Source of the DNA: Actinomycetes bacterium
GTDB lineage: Bacteria > Actinomycetota > Acidimicrobiia > Acidimicrobiales > JAKAOS01
Assembly (NCBI GenBank): GCA_021795215.1
Contig: JAJYPS010000021.1
Location: forward strand, 1-32,581
DNA: 32,581 bases
Reading direction: 5' to 3'
The notes below the pieces were generated by a model. It did no database searches. It was given only the letters and a program-made list of their open reading frames with translations, and was not told the origin of the DNA. A program made the translations under genes and the position numbers. Numbering within the stretch: the stretch's first letter is position 1; every line of letters begins with the position of its first letter. This document shows, in pieces, positions 16,287 through 23,568 of the stretch.

Positions 16287-16292
16287 TACGCT
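16287..16292 (+). promoter_or_regulatory. Predicted -10 box (TACGCT) of a leaderless gene
   Basis: TACGCT ends 6 nt before ATG 16299, with CGCGCC between and no ribosome-binding site. Confidence 0.4.
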
Positions 16293-16298
16293 CGCGCC

Positions 16299-16781
16299 AT
16301 GTCGACCGACACCAGGCGCACGGCCGAGCCCCGCAACCCGAGCGGCCGTAGGGGTGCCAACTCCTCGACCAAGCTTCGCACCGTAACGGTCCTGCTGCTC
16401 GTCGGCATAGCGGTCGAGTTCGTCTTCGGCACCTACGTCAACTTGGCCGTGACGCTCCCCAGAGGCGGCACGAACCACGGCGGGGCCACGCCTGCCATGA
16501 AGGAGGCGATGACCAACCCGGCCGTGCTGAGCCACATCCTGGTCGGCATTGCCGTAGCCTTCGGCGGGGTCGTGCTGATGGGAATGGCGGCGCAGAGCGG
16601 CAACAAGAGCGCTGCAGCCCTGGCCGCAGTCGGTGTGGGGGCCCTGGGAGCGGCGGCGGCGGCCGGGATGGTCTTTCTCGCCGGTGGTCAGTCTGCTGTC
16701 GCATCCTTCGTCATGGCAATGGGGTTCCTGGTCAGCTTCACAAGCTACTTCGCCCTGCTGGCGGCTCTGCCGCGGCGCTAG
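16299..16781 (+). CDS. Four-helix membrane protein of unknown function
   Basis: The 160-residue protein has a basic, Arg/Ser-rich cytoplasmic N-terminus (1-26) and four predicted membrane helices at about 28-52, 76-97, 105-128 and 134-156. The second loop contains a histidine (NHGG) and the second helix begins near another (LSHIL), but these alone do not identify a haem or metal site. No family is recognised. It is 63 bp downstream of the cimA-coupled gene and has its own predicted leaderless promoter. Confidence 0.75.
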   Translation: MSTDTRRTAEPRNPSGRRGANSSTKLRTVTVLLLVGIAVEFVFGTYVNLAVTLPRGGTNHGGATPAMKEAMTNPAVLSHILVGIAVAFGGVVLMGMAAQSGNKSAAALAAVGVGALGAAAAAGMVFLAGGQSAVASFVMAMGFLVSFTSYFALLAALPRR

Positions 16782-16863
16782 GTTGCCGTACTTCGTAGCG
16801 GTTGGCAGCGGGGACGGCAGCGGCCGTGATGCCATCCCGGGAGGCGGGTCGTTCGCTGACGGG

Positions 16864-16869
16864 TATCAT
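16864..16869 (+). promoter_or_regulatory. Predicted -10 box (TATCAT) of the tRNA-Glu gene
   Basis: TATCAT lies 42 bases before the mature tRNA 5' end. No good -35 box is seen. Between it and the tRNA is a short CGGCGG/CCGCCG inverted repeat. Confidence 0.35.
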
Positions 16870-16911
16870 CACCAGTCGTGCTTGCGGCGGGCTGCTGCCG
16901 CCGACGCGCTC

Positions 16912-16987
16912 GGCCCCATCGTCTAGTGGCCTAGGACACCACCCTCTCAAGGTGGAGGCACGGGTTCGAATCCCGTTGGGGCTGCCA
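16912..16987 (+). tRNA. tRNA-Glu (anticodon CTC)
   Basis: The 76-nt sequence folds as a full cloverleaf. The acceptor stem pairs GGCCCCA with TGGGGCT (first pair G-U), the anticodon loop is CTCTCAA with anticodon CTC, the T arm is ACGGG-TTCGAAT-CCCGT, the discriminator is G, and CCA is encoded. The part from the anticodon stem to the 3' end, 16940-16987, is repeated at 19136, which marks this gene as an integration site. Confidence 0.95.
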
Positions 16988-16988
16988 G
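16940..16988 (+). repeat. Left attachment core (attL-like) in the tRNA-Glu 3' part
   Basis: These 49 bases, from the anticodon stem through CCA plus one G, recur at 19136-19184 with one mismatch (A16969 versus G19165). A tRNA 3'-end duplication is the usual footprint of integration by a tyrosine recombinase. Confidence 0.85.
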
Positions 16989-18137
16989 CAAAGTCGCAGG
17001 TCGTCGAGCAGGCCAGCAGATCTTTCATTGTCGCCGGTGCGGCGACCGCCGTCTTCTCGCTCTGCACGCTGCCGGCGCCGGTCAAGGCCCGCTTCGTGGG
17101 TGACCGGCACCGGCGCGGGCGGGTGGGCTTGTTGAGCGCCGCATACGTCGGCTCGCTGCTCGGGCTGGGACTGCTGGCCAGCCGTGATGCCCACGGGGCG
17201 ATACCGCTGGTCGCCCTGTCCGCTACGGCCGGCCTGTCCGTCCCGCCCGTGGGGGCGATGATGCGGGCCCGGTGGGCGTCGATCACGGCGCCGGCGGACC
17301 GTCAGCGTGCCTTCGCGCTGGACGTCGCCTTGGAGGACGGCTTGTTCCTCGCCGGGCCGCTTCTCACCGGAGGGCTGGTAGCACTCGACGGGCCCCGACT
17401 TGCCATGTGGGTGACCGCAGCGCTCTTCGCGGCCGGTATCAGCGTGCTGCTCCTGGCACCGCAACCTCCGGCCGCCGGACCTCCGCCCCGGCACCCCCCA
17501 CGACGCGGACCGCCGGTCGGACGGCATCCTCGGACCGCTTCGCTCCGGCAGCGTTCGCGCCGTGCTTGTCGTGCTCCTGGGTGTCGCCGCCGGCGCCGGT
17601 GTCATCGACGTAGCGGTCGCCGCCCGCGCCGTGGACCACGCGGAGCCGGCGGCCGCCGGTTACGTGCTGGCGGCCGGGGCGCTGGGCAGCGTCGTCGGGG
17701 GGCTGATCTGGGGGCATGTCGCTCATCGCGTCGGGGCGGGCTGGCAACTCGCCGGTCTCGGCGGCCTGGTAGCGGCCACCCTCGCAGCCGGCAGCGTCGC
17801 CCCCAACCTGCCGGCGCTCGCTGCTGTCCTGGCCGTTAATGGCGCGGCCCTGTCGCCGCTGCTGGTCGTCGTCTATGTCGTCGTTGACACCGTGGCCGAC
17901 ACCAGCAACCGCACCCTCGTCACGACGTGGGCCAACACGACCTTCAACGCCGGCGTCGCCGCAGGAGCCGCCGTAGGAGGCCTCCTGGTGGCCTCCTACG
18001 GTCCGGCCTCGGCGTTCCTCATCGGAGCTGGTACTGCAGCAACCGCCGCTGCTGGCGCCGGCGCAGTCAGACGCCTCGTCACCACCGACCGACCACCCAG
18101 CGGGACCGCAGAGACCACGACCGCCGACAGTCGATGA
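16989..18137 (+). pseudogene. MFS transporter, 5'-truncated at the att site and frameshifted
   Basis: From the first base after the att core the sequence encodes an MFS permease that lacks roughly its first 45 residues (no start codon and no first helix). The reading FIVAGAATAVFSLCTLP then ARFVGDRHRRGRVGLL and FALDVALEDGLFLAGPLLTGG is typical of actinobacterial drug-efflux-like MFS. The frame changes near the C6 run at 17494-17499; removing one C joins both halves into one frame (HPHDADRRSDGILGPLRSGS). The second half then continues to 18137 with several membrane helices. The truncation point coincides with the attachment site, so the loss probably came with integration or excision. Confidence 0.8.
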
Positions 18138-18361
18138 GGGAATATCTGCCAAGATCAGGTGCAGGAGGCTGAACAACCACTTCGAGTGAGGGGACAGCGA
18201 TAGGAGCCCGACAGCGCCAACCTGCGCCTCAACGGCGGTGTCCGCGGTCAGGCGGGTGGCTCAAGCCACCCCCAGGGCCAGCCGCGACTCCCCCGCAAAC
18301 CCGACCTGCTGCGGCAAGTTGGGCGGCGCCCGCTGAGCGAACGCAGAGTCGGGCCGGAAGA
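18138..18361. other. Non-coding stretch between the MFS remnant and a TA module
   Basis: No gene is recognised. It holds one short inverted repeat (GGGTGGCT with AGCCACCC, around 18254-18272) and otherwise low-complexity GC-rich sequence. Confidence 0.4.
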
Positions 18362-18387
18362 GATCCCCCTTGTGCACAAGGGGGATC
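18362..18387 (-). terminator. 26-bp perfect palindrome at the end of the TA operon
   Basis: The left arm GATCCCCCTTGTG is exactly complementary to the right arm CACAAGGGGGATC, with no unpaired loop in the DNA. It overlaps the last base pairs of the antitoxin stop codon. A terminator is likely, but no T-run follows; a protein-binding or recombination site is also possible. Confidence 0.55.
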
Positions 18388-18670
18388 AGGCGGGGCGCGC
18401 CAGGTAGTCGGCCACAGCGCGACGCACGACATCGGATTCGCTCACGTGATCGACCTCTGCGCGCTGACGGATTTGGTCGCGCAGCTCGGGCGGGAAACGC
18501 ACCGGCAAGCCCTTCGCTGGTGCCGAGCCGATCAAAGGGCGACCGGTTGGCCGAGGCGTGAGCTGGTCGAGCTCGTAGCCGACCTCGGCCTCGGTCGCGA
18601 CCCGTTCGATCACCTCATCGGTGACCGGCACTCCGTTGCTGGAACCGTAGGGCTTGGTGGTCATAATCAT
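18386..18670 (-). CDS. Antitoxin with C-terminal ribbon-helix-helix domain (BrnA-like)
   Basis: The 94-residue protein has a variable N-terminal half (probably the toxin-binding part) and a C-terminal ribbon-helix-helix DNA-binding segment: LPVRFPPELRDQIRQRAEVD then SESDVVRRAVADYLARP. Its ATG overlaps the toxin stop as ATGA. The order toxin first, RHH antitoxin second is the brnTA arrangement. It would neutralise the toxin and repress the operon. The gene ends in the 26-bp palindrome. Confidence 0.75.
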   Translation of the reverse strand: MIMTTKPYGSSNGVPVTDEVIERVATEAEVGYELDQLTPRPTGRPLIGSAPAKGLPVRFPPELRDQIRQRAEVDHVSESDVVRRAVADYLARPA

Positions 18671-18933
18671 GGTCTCCTCTCGAGCAGGGACCGGTAGCGG
18701 GCTCGTAGTGCCATGGCGTGGATGACCACCGCCCCGTCCTCGACCAAGAGGGCCACCATCTCCAAGGGGTTGCCGGCCCGGTTCGGTCCGATGATGAGCA
18801 CTCGTTCGGTCTCGTCATCGGTGGGCAGCTCGGAGACGTGCAGGCGGTGGGTGATGGCATGTCGCATGTCCTCGTCGGTGACCCCATGCTTGCGAGCGGC
18901 CTGCTCGATCCACACGGGGGGCTCGTCTGACAC
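18667..18933 (-). CDS. Probable toxin of a TA pair (BrnT-like, RelE-type fold)
   Basis: The 88-residue protein starts WIEQAARKHGVTDEDMRHAI and then has a beta-rich part, RVLIIGPNRAGNPLEMVALL and VVIHAMALRARYRSLL. This pattern of an N-terminal helix pair followed by a sheet ending in a basic/aromatic segment fits BrnT-like toxins of the RelE superfamily, which act as ribonucleases; the family call is moderate. It is the first gene of a two-gene operon with an RHH antitoxin, inside the tRNA-Glu-bounded segment. The GTG start has a TACACT box 7 nt upstream and no ribosome-binding site. Confidence 0.65.
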   Translation of the reverse strand: MSDEPPVWIEQAARKHGVTDEDMRHAITHRLHVSELPTDDETERVLIIGPNRAGNPLEMVALLVEDGAVVIHAMALRARYRSLLERRP

Positions 18934-18940
18934 TCAACCT

Positions 18941-18946
18941 AGTGTA
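18941..18946 (-). promoter_or_regulatory. Predicted -10 box (TACACT) of the toxin-antitoxin operon
   Basis: On the minus strand TACACT is followed by AGGTTGA and the GTG start, so the transcript is probably leaderless. Confidence 0.4.
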
Positions 18947-19021
18947 TTACGAAAGAGCCGTCGGTGCACCCATCCGCCAGCGGACGGCAACTCGTGTCGG
19001 CCACGGCCCGTTGTGCCCGCT

Positions 19022-19044
19022 GCGTGCCCGATGGACGGGCACGC
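19022..19044. repeat. Hairpin (9-bp stem) near the right att site
   Basis: GCGTGCCCG and CGGGCACGC are perfectly complementary around the loop ATGGA. No gene lies in 18934-19135. Confidence 0.7.
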
Positions 19045-19115
19045 AGGGGTGCTTGACGGCCACCACCGGTAACCTCAAAATGGCCTCTGAACAGGTAGAA
19101 TGCAGAAAGTCCCTG

Positions 19116-19132
19116 GTCGGCGGCATGCCGAC
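19116..19132. repeat. Hairpin abutting the right att core
   Basis: GTCGGC and GCCGAC flank a 5-nt spacer and end three bases before the att core at 19136. It may be an arm-type recombinase site or chance. Confidence 0.5.
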
Positions 19133-19135
19133 GGG

Positions 19136-19184
19136 CACCCTCTCAAGGTGGAGGCACGGGTTCGGATCCCGTTGGGGCTGCCAG
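19136..19184 (+). repeat. Right attachment core (copy of tRNA-Glu 3' part)
   Basis: 48 of 49 bases match 16940-16988. The 5' half of the tRNA is absent, so this is not a functional tRNA gene. The spacing to the first copy is 2,196 bp. Confidence 0.85.
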
Positions 19185-19239
19185 TCTTGACCGTGTTCGA
19201 ACCGCGCCCTGTACCCGACGAGGTGTTGGGGGCCCCGCT

Positions 19240-19767
19240 ACCCAGGTGCAGGGAAGCGTGGACGTGCTGGGCAACAACGCAGGAGGGGTGGCGTCAAGAA
19301 GAGCCGGTGGCGACGGGCCGGAGGGCCTGGCCAGTGCCTGGGAGGCCGACTACCGGGCCAACGTCCTCACCGCGGTGCTGCTCACCGAGGCGCTGCGTCC
19401 ACGGCTGCGCCGCCCGGACGCGCGGGTGGTGACGATCAGGTCCATCGCCGGGCTACAAGGTGGCAGAGGCTCGTACGCCGCCGCCAAGGCGGCCCTACTT
19501 GGCTGGACCTAAGATCTGGCAACCGAGGTCGGCGGCGAAGGGATCACCGTCAACGTGGTGGCGCCGGGCTATGTGAGGGGCACCGAGCTCTTCGGCGACG
19601 CCATGACCGACGAGCGCCACGACCGCCTGGTCGGCCAGACTCTGGTCGGACGAGCCGGGCAACCCGATGACGTAGTCGCAGCGGTCGCCTACCTAGCATC
19701 AGCGGATGCCTCCCTCGTGACCGGCCAGGTCCTCCAGGTGAACGGCGGTGCCCTCCTCGGACGCTGA
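19240..19767 (+). pseudogene. Short-chain dehydrogenase/reductase, 5'-truncated with internal stop
   Basis: The sequence encodes the SDR part from GSVDVLGNNAGG onward, including SIAGLQGGRGSYAAAKAALLGWT (Tyr and Lys of the YxxxK active site), then a TAA at 19510-19512, then in the same frame DLATEVGGEGITVNVVAPGYV and a normal C-terminus (VTGQVLQVNGGALLGR). The N-terminal Rossmann region with TGxxxGIG is missing; coding similarity begins about 55 bp after the att core. It is therefore a remnant with two defects, truncation and a nonsense codon. It lies at the same relative position to its att copy as the MFS remnant. Confidence 0.8.
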
Positions 19768-19815
19768 ATCCCAGCCGCAGCTTCTCGCTCGACGATCCTC
19801 GAATCGGACTGACGG

Positions 19816-20259
19816 CTACACGGCGACAACGCGGACTCCCGGCTCGTCCGCCAGAAGCAGCCGGAGATCGCCGGGGTCGCTCGTCAGCACGACGCAGTGA
19901 GCGGCGCCGTGGCCCTGTCGGCCGGCGACCGCCGTAGCAGCCACCAAGGCGTCGATGGTGGCGTCGGAACTCACGTTGCCGAGCAGCCGACCCGCCCTTC
20001 GGGCGAGCACCTCATCAGCCGGCCAGACGTCGGTCGCCTTCACCACACGGTTGACCCCGGCGTCTCGGGCGACGCCGCGCACCACCTCGGCGAGGGTGAC
20101 GGCAGAGATGACCACGTCAGCGTCGAGCTCCCGTGCCCGTTCCAGCCAGAGCTGGACCCTCGAATCATCGCGAGCGGCCTTGGACACGCCTTCGGCGTCG
20201 AGGACCAGCAGGTCGCTCAGGCCAGCTGGCGCGTGACGTCGTCGTCGGGACCGGGCCAC
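19816..20259 (-). CDS. PIN-domain toxin (VapC-like)
   Basis: The protein carries PIN-domain landmarks: LLVLDAEGVSKAARDD with the first acidic residue, SAVTLAEVVRG with the conserved Glu, SSDATIDALVAATAV with the next Asp, and VLTSDPGDLRLLL near the end. PIN toxins are Mg-dependent ribonucleases. GTG 20259 gives 147 residues and overlaps the antitoxin gene by 43 bp; the first 18 residues are basic and may not be translated. No other usual start lies before LLVLDAEG. It pairs with the antitoxin gene directly upstream. Confidence 0.8.
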   Translation of the reverse strand: MARSRRRRHAPAGLSDLLVLDAEGVSKAARDDSRVQLWLERARELDADVVISAVTLAEVVRGVARDAGVNRVVKATDVWPADEVLARRAGRLLGNVSSDATIDALVAATAVAGRQGHGAAHCVVLTSDPGDLRLLLADEPGVRVVAV

Positions 20260-20465
20260 AGACGGCGAACCTCCTCCATCTCTTCATCGCCGACTGGACC
20301 GTTCGCCTCGCGCATCTCCGCCAATACTTCCGCCAGGGCATCGCGGCGGAGCTGTCGGCGCACGGCGTCGTTGACGTAGGCAGAAACGCCGCGCCCCCCG
20401 ACTCGCTCGCGTGCCTGGGCCAGCACGTCCGCATCAAGGCTCATCGACACCTTCTCTACCGGCAT
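20217..20465 (-). CDS. Antitoxin paired with the PIN toxin (VapB-like)
   Basis: The 82-residue protein begins MPVEKVSMSLDADVLAQARE, followed by RGVSAYVNDAVRRQLRRD, a ribbon-helix-helix-like N-terminal DNA-binding unit, and then an acidic C-terminal tail (PVGDEEMEEVRRLWPGP) that would bind the toxin. ATG 20465 is preferred over ATG 20474 because AGGA lies eight bases upstream of it. The gene overlaps the toxin gene, as usual in TA operons. A small inverted repeat sits at the promoter side. Confidence 0.8.
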   Translation of the reverse strand: MPVEKVSMSLDADVLAQARERVGGRGVSAYVNDAVRRQLRRDALAEVLAEMREANGPVGDEEMEEVRRLWPGPDDDVTRQLA

Positions 20466-20476
20466 GTCAAACATCC

Positions 20477-20487
20477 TACTTGAAGTA
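20477..20487 (-). promoter_or_regulatory. Possible antitoxin operator (TACTT-N-AAGTA)
   Basis: An 11-bp inverted repeat lies directly before the antitoxin start, where autorepressing RHH antitoxins bind. Confidence 0.35.
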
Positions 20488-20798
20488 AGAAGGCGGGTGA
20501 CGAAGGCCCTGGACACGGCGATGAGCATGCGAGCGCCGGGGGCCGTGAGGCACCCCGCAGGCCGATCCTGCTGCGGACACGCTTGCTCCGCCTCAGCGTA
20601 GGGTCCCGTGTCAACGGGCAACGCTGTCAGCTGGCTCCTCCCTTGCGCCCGACGCCCTTGAAGAAGGCCTAGCAGAACACCGTCGAGCTTCGGCAGTCCG
20701 GTGCAGCCCCTCTATGCCAGCGTCGAACCTCGCTGGGTCGAGGAGCCCTGCGGCTATGGCCGGCTCACGCACGCCCTCGACCATCGCACGTGCTGGGC
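20488..20798. other. Non-coding stretch
   Basis: I see no convincing gene, tRNA or long repeat in these 311 bases. Open frames here have no recognisable protein pattern. Confidence 0.4.
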
Positions 20799-21223
20799 TT
20801 ACACGTTCCGGGCCATGCGTGCGGCGCGCTGCTCAGCGTGGAACTCCCACGGCGCCTGTGGCACGACCTCGCCGGTCTCGAGGAGGGTCTTGAAGTTGGG
20901 CAGGACCGTCGGCCAGCCCTCTCTGATCGCGTCGAGCTCCTCGATGCTCCTGAGCCGAGCTTGGGTGACGGTGAGCTTCACGATGTCGTGGTAGGGCTCG
21001 ATCTGGAAGCGCACCAGGCTCGGCTCGGAGGTCGGATCGTCCAGCCGCGCTGGCTCGTCGAAGTTGAAGGTCAGGCGATGCGGCGCTTCGACCTCGAGCA
21101 GTCGGCCGGCGGCGTCGGACACGGCGGAGCCATCCACCCGCACGTGATCGACTCGGGTACCTGCGGTCTACTCCGAGCCCTGGGCGTGACCGCAGAACCG
21201 AGCGGTGGTGTCCTGGTCGGTCA
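20799..21223 (-). pseudogene. SRPBCC (AHSA1-like) protein with internal stop
   Basis: The downstream part reads VDHVRVDGSAVSDAAGRLLE then LTFNFDEPARL, and FQIEPYHDIVKLTVTQ with EGWPTVLPNFKTLLETG, a typical AHSA1-like SRPBCC domain. In the same frame upstream is SSLTDQDTTARFCGHAQGSE, a TAG at 21170-21168, then TAGTRVDHV. Homologues usually have a Trp at the place of the stop (SDW), so one TGG to TAG change explains it. The N-terminal helix and start are not recognisable beyond about 21223. Such proteins often bind hydrophobic ligands or act with ArsR-type regulators. Confidence 0.65.
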
Positions 21224-21419
21224 ACGAAGACCCCCGAGGCGGGCAGCTCACCGACATCATCGACGCCACCATGCTCACCGGCACCGCGGCCTGGTCGGCG
21301 CTCGCCTCGATCGCCGCTCAGCATCCATCGACGACCATCACAGAGCTACCCGGTCAGTTGAACGTCGCCAAGGAGGCACAGGTGCAAGGTGGTTGATGCG
21401 TGTCACCACCGCACGACGC

Positions 21420-22025
21420 TCACGTTCGCTTCCGGTCGGGGTGGATCGTCTTTCCCTGAGCGAGCATGTCCACGAGCTGTTCGATCCGCCGAGCTCGCGT
21501 GTCGGGACACCGGGCGGTGGTGATGCGGTAGAGCACGGCGTAGCGATTGGCGCCGTCGAGCCGAGCGAACATCTCTGACGCGGCGCGGTTGGCGCCGAGC
21601 ACCGCCTGCAAGTCGTCAGGGGTCTCTATGGTTGCCGCCCCGGCGTAGGCGGCGTCCCAGGTTCCGTCGGCCTGCGCTCGCTCCACCGCAGCCAGGCCGC
21701 CCGGGCGCATCCGGCCCTCGGCGAGCAGCCGTTCGATGATCCCGATGTTGCGCTTGGACCAGGCGCTGCGGGCGCGCCGAGGGGTGAACCGTCGTCGGAA
21801 GGTGCCCTCGTGGCCCCCGGCGAGCTGTCCGTCGACCCAGCCGTGGCAGAGGGCCTCTTCAAGAGCCTCGTCGTAGGTGAGGGAGGTTGGCTGCGTGGTG
21901 CCCTTCTTGGCCAGAACCAGCCACACGCCAACAGATGCCGTGGCGTGGTCGGCCAGCCAGCACCGCCAGGCGGCCAGGTCGGCGACGATCAACTCGGGGG
22001 TGTTGTCGTCCTTGTGGGCGGTCAT
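21420..22025 (-). CDS. YdeI/OmpD-associated family protein
   Basis: This 201-residue soluble protein fits the YdeI/OmpD-associated family: LAAWRCWLADHATASVGVWL, AKKGTT, SLTYDEALEEALCHGWVDGQ, RRFTPRRARSAWSKRN and a C-terminal helical AVLYRITTARCPDTRARRIE. The biochemical function of the family is not established; some members are linked to antimicrobial-peptide tolerance. ATG 22025 overlaps the stop of the MarR-like gene as ATGA, so the two are coupled. Confidence 0.85.
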   Translation of the reverse strand: MTAHKDDNTPELIVADLAAWRCWLADHATASVGVWLVLAKKGTTQPTSLTYDEALEEALCHGWVDGQLAGGHEGTFRRRFTPRRARSAWSKRNIGIIERLLAEGRMRPGGLAAVERAQADGTWDAAYAGAATIETPDDLQAVLGANRAASEMFARLDGANRYAVLYRITTARCPDTRARRIEQLVDMLAQGKTIHPDRKRT

Positions 22026-22483
22026 GGCGCACCGTGGCCCGGCGACCCCGATGTCGGTTGGGCGGCATTGGCCACCGGGCACTCGCCCAGGTCCCGGCGA
22101 CAGGCCGAGAAGTCGCACAGCCGGCACAGCCAGCCGCCGGCTGGTGCCTTGGCCTGGTTCCGCTCGGCCAGACGCGCGGCGGTCAACTGGCCGAGGAGCC
22201 GTTCGAGCAGAGGGGTGAGCGTCTCCTGCTCGTCGGAGCTCAGCCCGGCCAGGAGGGTCTCGCTCGCTCGTCGGCGGCCGGCCAAGATGCGCCGTGCGGC
22301 CTCGTCGCCCCGCCGGGTGAGCGTCAGCGCCACCGACCGGCCGTCGCGTCCACGGCCGCGCCGCACGAGGGCCGCCTTGGCCAGCTTGTCGATAAGGCGC
22401 ACTGCGCCCGAGGGGGTGAGTCCGACGACCTGTCGGAGCTGGTCGATCGACGCCCCGTCGCAGAACTCGTGCAGGGCCACCAA
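22022..22483 (-). CDS. MarR-family regulator with Cys-rich tail; start codon unclear
   Basis: The winged-helix domain reads ALHEFCDGASIDQLRQVVGL, TPSGAVRLIDKLAKAALVRR, RGRDGRSVALTLTRRGDEAA. The tail ends LCRLCDFSACRRDLGECPVA, with four cysteines that could bind metal or sense redox state. The TTG at 22483 is the only usual start, but the same frame is open to a TGA at 22622 and encodes STETRQANLLAVLALGISDR, which belongs to the family N-terminus. No ATG, GTG or TTG is found there, so the original start may be lost. It is divergent from the VOC gene. Confidence 0.65.
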   Translation of the reverse strand: MVALHEFCDGASIDQLRQVVGLTPSGAVRLIDKLAKAALVRRGRGRDGRSVALTLTRRGDEAARRILAGRRRASETLLAGLSSDEQETLTPLLERLLGQLTAARLAERNQAKAPAGGWLCRLCDFSACRRDLGECPVANAAQPTSGSPGHGAP

Positions 22484-22647
22484 CGCCGCTGGCGCGGCTG
22501 ACCCGTGGCCGGCGGCCGCCTCCTCGGCCTGGCGGACGCGGTCGCTGATCCCCAGCGCCAGGACGGCCAGCAGGTTCGCTTGGCGCGTCTCGGTTGACGG
22601 GTCTACACCAGCAGTACAGCTTCAGATGTGTGACTCACTCAACAATC

Positions 22648-22670
22648 CTTCGTACGACTGGCGTGCGAAG
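22648..22670. promoter_or_regulatory. Inverted repeat between the MarR and VOC genes (possible operator)
   Basis: CTTCGTACG and CGTGCGAAG (8 of 9 paired) flank a 5-bp spacer, 18 bp upstream of the VOC start. MarR proteins bind such inverted repeats between divergent genes. Confidence 0.4.
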
Positions 22671-22688
22671 TCGGCAAGGAGGTAGGCA

Positions 22689-23069
22689 ATGGCCCCCGAT
22701 GCGGTAGCGAGCCTGTACATGGTCAACCTGGACTGCGCGGATCCCCGTGGCATGGCCGCCTTCTACTCGGCCCTCCTGGGCTGGCAGATGCTGTACTGCG
22801 AAGATGACTACTCGATGGTCTCGAACGGATCGACCTCCATCGGGTTCGGCCGGATCGACGGCTACACCGCACCGCCTTGGCCCGATGAGCGCCATGCCAA
22901 GCAGTACCACCTCGACTTCCGCGTCGAGGATCCCGCCCAGGCCGAGGCCACGTCTCGGGAGCTGGGTGCCACGGTGCCCGAATTTCAGCCCGGCGGTGAC
23001 CGTTGGCGGGTGTTCTTGGACCCTGAGGGCCGCCCGTTCTGCCTGGTTCCCGCTCGGGCCGAGTCCTGA
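22689..23069 (+). CDS. VOC-family (glyoxalase/bleomycin-resistance fold) protein
   Basis: This 126-residue protein has two beta-alpha-beta-beta-beta units: VNLDCADPRGMAAFYSALLG with the first ligand side, KQYHLDFRVEDPAQAEATSR with the histidine, and a C-terminal FLDPEGRPFCLVP. Members are metal-dependent isomerases, dioxygenases or drug-binding proteins; the substrate cannot be read from sequence. ATG 22689 has the strong ribosome-binding site AAGGAGGT. It is divergent from the MarR/YdeI pair and a candidate MarR target. Confidence 0.85.
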   Translation: MAPDAVASLYMVNLDCADPRGMAAFYSALLGWQMLYCEDDYSMVSNGSTSIGFGRIDGYTAPPWPDERHAKQYHLDFRVEDPAQAEATSRELGATVPEFQPGGDRWRVFLDPEGRPFCLVPARAES

Positions 23070-23512
23070 GGGGTGGAGGGCGCCAAGACCTCGATCCGGC
23101 CGCTGACTTGATAGTCCAGATGCGGATGGTCACCTGCGACATGCATAGGGTCGCCCCGCGCGGTCAGCTGGTCCGGGGGCGAGGGTGTAGTTGAGCGCGG
23201 TGAGGCGCCGGTAGGGATCGCGCAGGCCGGCTTGTTCCTCCGCAGCCAGCAAGCCTTCCACGTCGACTCGCGGCTCGCTCAGTGCGGCGACGCTGTAGAG
23301 CTGCACCATGGGGCGCCTCGCGCTGCTGGCCGTCGAGCGCGGGGTCGACTTATTGGCATCACTGCCGCGGCCTCGCCCTCGGCCTGCGTTCGCGCCTACG
23401 ACATCCGTCATCGAGGGTAGCCTGGTAGTGGGACCCTGACATGAGGATCAGGTCAGCGATGACCCGATACCTCGACGGCTGAGCTGGATCCACGGCCCAT
23501 CGACTATCACGT

Positions 23513-23568
23513 CGCGGTTCGAACACGGTACACCTGGGGCTGCCACTCTCGAGCGTGTTCGAAACGCG
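23513..23568. repeat. Inverted repeat with TTCGAA cores flanking a tRNA-Glu 3' fragment
   Basis: CGCGGTTCGAACACGG (23513-23528) and GCGTGTTCGAAACGCG (23553-23568) pair in 14 of 16 positions. Between them lies TGGGGCTGCCA, the last bases of tRNA-Glu. The first arm is also the exact inverse of CCGTGTTCGAACCGCG at 19191-19206. Confidence 0.75.

Noticed and set aside
19136-19184. A second tRNA-Glu gene
   Set aside because: The acceptor 5' strand, D arm and half of the anticodon arm are absent; it is only the duplicated 3' part.
20701-21578. Plus-strand ORFs opposite the SRPBCC gene
   Set aside because: They show no protein-like pattern, while the minus strand has a clear SRPBCC domain.
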